NCBI GenBank assembly: GCA_027694045.1
Contig: JAQEWB010000002.1
Span: 1-64,000, forward strand
Reading direction: 5' to 3'
Length of the DNA: 64,000 nt
From: Bacillaceae bacterium OF18-1A
Lineage (GTDB): Bacteria; Bacillota; Bacilli; Bacillales; Bacillaceae_G
The position numbers and the translations under genes were made by a program. Positions within the stretch are counted from its first letter, which is position 1; each line of letters opens with the position of its first letter. This document shows, piece after piece, positions 61,514 to 64,000 of this stretch. Under the pieces are notes generated by a model. The model had not been told where the DNA came from. It did no database searches and saw only the letters and a list, made by a program, of their open reading frames with translations.

Positions 61514-62542
61514 TTTTATAGAAATGACTCTCCCCGTTTCACTACTTTCAACCGCTAATTGAATCAGCTTAATTACTTCTAAACCTTCTTGCGCTGTTAC
61601 AGGTGGTTTCTCACCATTTACAATACTATCTCTTACACCTTTATAGTACATGTCATAACAGCCGACTTCTGTTGGAATACGTACGAACTCTTCTTCTGTT
61701 TCTAGAGTAGCAAAATTCTGTTCAATGTCTACCCCATAACCGTTATCGCCTGGCTTCATTCCATTTTTTAATTGCTCTTCTTGTGAATCCATACCGTATT
61801 TCACAATAGAACCTTTGTCTCCATGTAACGTAAAATGCGGCCCTGCTTGTTTCACATAACTGCTACTATGTAAAATGACACGCTTAGCTCCGTAGTGAAG
61901 TACAACGTGGAAATAGTCATCAATCTCTGCACCTGGTCGTTGCTTTATTACATCTGCACTTATCGCATCTGGCTCCCCAAATAATGATACTGCTTGGTCC
62001 ATTAAATGCGATCCTAAATCATATAATATACCTGATCCCGGTAAATTCTTTTCTCTCCAGCGATCACGCACATTCGGACGGAAACGATCGAAATGTGCTT
62101 CATATGCATATACATTTCCTATCCTATTTTCTTCTAGTAATTTCTTAATTGTTAAGAAATCATTATCAAAACGACGATTATGATATACGCTTAACATTAC
62201 ATTATGCTGCTCTGCTAATGTGATCAGCTCTTCTCCTTCTTCAATTGAAACAACAAATGGTTTTTCCACTACAACATGCTTACCATGTAAAATTGCTTCT
62301 TTTACATATGGAAAATGCGTTGTATTCGGTGAAGTAATAACCACTAATTCAATGTCATCTCGCTTTACTAATTCCTCAATTGTCCCAACTACATTCGCAT
62401 TAGGTAAAGCTTGTTTTACTACTTCTTCTTTCGAAGATAATATAGCACGAATATCATATTCTTCTATCGTTTGTAATAATGGGATATGAAATGTTGTACT
62501 TGAAAATCCAAACCCTACAATCCCTACACCTATTTTTTTCAT
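61511..62542 (-). CDS. Gfo/Idh/MocA oxidoreductase (IolW/YdgJ-like)
   Basis: A 343-residue NAD(P)-dependent dehydrogenase. The Rossmann loop is GIVGFGFSSTTFHIPLL near residue 7, with EKPFVVSIEEGEEL (the catalytic Lys motif EKP) near 95 and YDLGSHLMDQ near 170. The text SVYHNRRFDNDFLTIKKLL closely matches what I recall of B. subtilis IolW (scyllo-inositol dehydrogenase, NADP+), so an inositol-type substrate is likely, but no inositol genes are nearby. The ATG at 62542 has GGAGGG 4 nt upstream. Confidence 0.85.
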   Translation of the reverse strand: MKKIGVGIVGFGFSSTTFHIPLLQTIEEYDIRAILSSKEEVVKQALPNANVVGTIEELVKRDDIELVVITSPNTTHFPYVKEAILHGKHVVVEKPFVVSIEEGEELITLAEQHNVMLSVYHNRRFDNDFLTIKKLLEENRIGNVYAYEAHFDRFRPNVRDRWREKNLPGSGILYDLGSHLMDQAVSLFGEPDAISADVIKQRPGAEIDDYFHVVLHYGAKRVILHSSSYVKQAGPHFTLHGDKGSIVKYGMDSQEEQLKNGMKPGDNGYGVDIEQNFATLETEEEFVRIPTEVGCYDMYYKGVRDSIVNGEKPPVTAQEGLEVIKLIQLAVESSETGRVISIK

Positions 62543-62553
62543 GTTGCCCTCCA

Positions 62554-62640
62554 ATTATCCCGCTACTTGCAGGCAGTAAGATCCCTTTCAGTGAAAGCAA
62601 AAAAATTAGGGGGATTAAGCCCCTACTGATTGAAGCCCCA
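62554..62640 (-). repeat. Dispersed GCGGGATAA repeat, copy C, with hairpin
   Basis: The minus strand reads CTTACTGCCTGCAAGTAGCG and GGATAAT up to the IolW-like RBS, preceded by a hairpin AGGGGCTTAATCCCCCT and a GGGGCTTCAATCAGT segment. It is the longest of the three copies and looks like a complete intergenic repeat element. Confidence 0.5.
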
Positions 62641-62711
62641 CTTCATGAGAACGATTTCATTTCATTATTATAACAAGGTTCCTTTCATATACATAATAAT
62701 TTGCTTAGAAA

Positions 62712-62744
62712 AAGCATCTTGCTATCATTCATAGCAAGATGCTT
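62712..62744 (-). terminator. Terminator of parC
   Basis: Perfect arms AAGCATCTTGCTAT and ATAGCAAGATGCTT around CATTC, followed on the minus strand by TTTTT. Confidence 0.92.
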
Positions 62745-62810
62745 CTTTTATCTCTTAAAAACACGATTGCCGAAAGCTAATAAGACACTCTCATAGATTA
62801 AAGTTTCACT

Positions 62811-64000
62811 TTATTCCGGCCTTTTCTTCGTCCATGTTTCAACAACTTCGCCAGTATCACTAACGTCTAATACTAAACTACCGTTACTATATCTATCTTT
62901 ATTTCGGAACGCTTTTGGATCAATTTCTTCAACAATTTGTTTCTCTGTTTTCATATAAACTAATTCGTCATCTCGAACAATTTCAATACCAACAATGCGA
63001 TATGGATTACGTTTTAATTCTTTAAAGATAACTAGTCCTCTTTTTGCCCTTGTTGATTTCTCAATCTCTGATGCTTTTAGACGTTTTACAGCACCTCGCT
63101 GCGTTACGAGTATAAGTTGATCTTTTTCACCATTTAAAGGCTTACCAGAAGCGACATAATCGCCTTCTTTTAAATTAATAGCTTTTACACCAGCAGCTCT
63201 TACACCGACTGGACTAACTTCATCTTCATGGAAAATAAGTGCATATGCACCGTGCGTCGCAAGAACGATATCACTCGTTCCATCTGTCGCAAATATATCA
63301 ACAACTTCATCTTCTTTTTTCAAGTTTACAGCAACGAACGCTCTTGAATAACGTTGTACTTTATATTGGTTTAATTCTGTTTTCTTTATCATACCATTCT
63401 TTGTTACAAATACGATAAATCGCTTTTCTTCCTCAAAGTTCGGTACGACAGTTGCCCAAATAATAGTTTCATCCCGGTCGAGTGAAACGATATTAGCAAC
63501 GTGCTGACCTAAATCTTTCCAACGAATATCTGGCATTTCGTATACTGGCAGATATATATAGTTTCCTTTATTCGTAAATAAGAGGACTGTCTCTGTCGTA
63601 TTCGTATCGAATCGTTCAAGTAAGATGTCACCCTCTTTCATACCGAAGTCTTTGCCGTTTGAGGCATTATGCGAACGCCATCCAGTACGTTTCACATATC
63701 CTTCTTTCGTTACAGTAACGATGACATCTTCTTGTGGGATCATCACTTCTACATCGATTTTAATTTCCTCAATTTGTTCTTCAATAATAGCTCGGCGATC
63801 ATCGCTATATGTTTTCTTAACTCTCTTTAAATCCGTTTTAATCACTTGAAGTAATCTTTTTTCACTTTGTAAAATCGACTGTAACTCTATAATCTTCTTA
63901 TTAAGTTCATCAGCTTCTTGTTCTAATGCTGTAATATCTGTATTTGTTAAACGATATAATTGCAAAGATACAATCGCTTCCGATTGCGCTTCTGTAAAAC
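62811..64000 (-). CDS. parC: DNA topoisomerase IV subunit A, C-terminal part (runs off the window)
   Basis: About 396 codons of the C-terminal part of a GyrA/ParC protein; the frame is open to the window edge (EAQSEAIVSLQLYRLTNTDI), so the catalytic tyrosine lies outside. Visible are the end of the coiled coil (LQSILQSEKRLLQVIKTDL) and then beta-pinwheel repeats (VTKEGYVKRTGWRSHNAS, VTKNGMIKKTELNQY, VTQRGAVKRLKASE). There is no canonical GyrA box (QRRGGKG); RAKRGLVIFKEL stands there, which with the LYRLTNTDI text fits Firmicute ParC rather than GyrA. ParC with ParE decatenates daughter chromosomes. parE is expected upstream. Confidence 0.88.
   Translation of the reverse strand, partial: FTEAQSEAIVSLQLYRLTNTDITALEQEADELNKKIIELQSILQSEKRLLQVIKTDLKRVKKTYSDDRRAIIEEQIEEIKIDVEVMIPQEDVIVTVTKEGYVKRTGWRSHNASNGKDFGMKEGDILLERFDTNTTETVLLFTNKGNYIYLPVYEMPDIRWKDLGQHVANIVSLDRDETIIWATVVPNFEEEKRFIVFVTKNGMIKKTELNQYKVQRYSRAFVAVNLKKEDEVVDIFATDGTSDIVLATHGAYALIFHEDEVSPVGVRAAGVKAINLKEGDYVASGKPLNGEKDQLILVTQRGAVKRLKASEIEKSTRAKRGLVIFKELKRNPYRIVGIEIVRDDELVYMKTEKQIVEEIDPKAFRNKDRYSNGSLVLDVSDTGEVVETWTKKRPE

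Overview
The window is chromosomal DNA of a low-GC, endospore-forming Firmicute, almost certainly of the Bacillus cereus group. The evidence is gene content read by eye: a benzil-reductase-type SDR that I recall as near-identical to the B. cereus enzyme, a sqhC-type cyclase, a GerA-family germinant-receptor operon behind a perfect sigma-G promoter, a 16-repeat DUF11 giant, three tandem OppA lipoproteins and parC. There is no rRNA, tRNA, CRISPR, prophage or intact insertion sequence. Most genes lie on the minus strand in short units, nearly all closed by strong intrinsic terminators.

Layout. 1-6 kb: a truncated PIG-L deacetylase, a small kinase-fold protein, a DEDDh exonuclease, a cold-shock protein with a long leader, a flavodoxin behind Fur-box-like sites with a beta-propeller-like partner, an acetate transporter, and an overlapping ASCH-Nudix pair. 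6.2-13.6 kb: one 2490-codon DUF11 protein. 13.7-27 kb: single-gene metabolic units (benzil reductase, argininosuccinate-lyase-like protein, class-A beta-lactamase-fold protein, nucleoside hydrolase, PanF/YhdT pantothenate uptake, aldehyde dehydrogenase, FabG-like SDR, squalene-hopene/sporulene cyclase, YuiD, RarD, DUF1294). 27-39 kb: a molybdenum-cofactor and formate-dehydrogenase-like block (fdhF, DUF1641, DUF2294, fdhD, moaA, FNT channel, moeB, moeA, moaE, moaD) followed by an Mrp-family ATPase and three small unknown genes. 39.2-43 kb: gerA-B-C operon. 43-48.8 kb: an operon of a membrane-anchored von Willebrand A protein, a 1120-residue tubulin/FtsZ-like GTPase and a 44-residue protein. 49-51 kb: small proteins and a methyltransferase. 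51-57 kb: three OppA paralogues. 57-64 kb: glutamate/dicarboxylate symporter, a TetR-controlled ABC exporter, an IolW-type oxidoreductase and the 3' part of parC.

How they work together. The Mo block encodes an Fe-S/molybdopterin oxidoreductase, its sulfurtransferase, several Moco assembly steps and a formate/nitrite channel. Two of its units begin with leaders that contain a terminator-like hairpin directly before the ribosome binding site, suggesting transcription attenuation. The three oppA genes share the same promoter (TTTACA-N16-TAGAAT) and CodY-like boxes just downstream, so they look like separately transcribed, nutrient-repressed peptide-binding proteins without permease genes nearby. 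The ABC exporter and its TetR regulator share two near-identical 32-bp palindromes.

The best candidate for a little-described system is the vWA-tubulin-like operon at 43.0-48.8 kb, which fits the FtsZ-like/vWA membrane-remodelling modules predicted computationally for bacteria. The signal-peptide-less DUF11 giant is the second.
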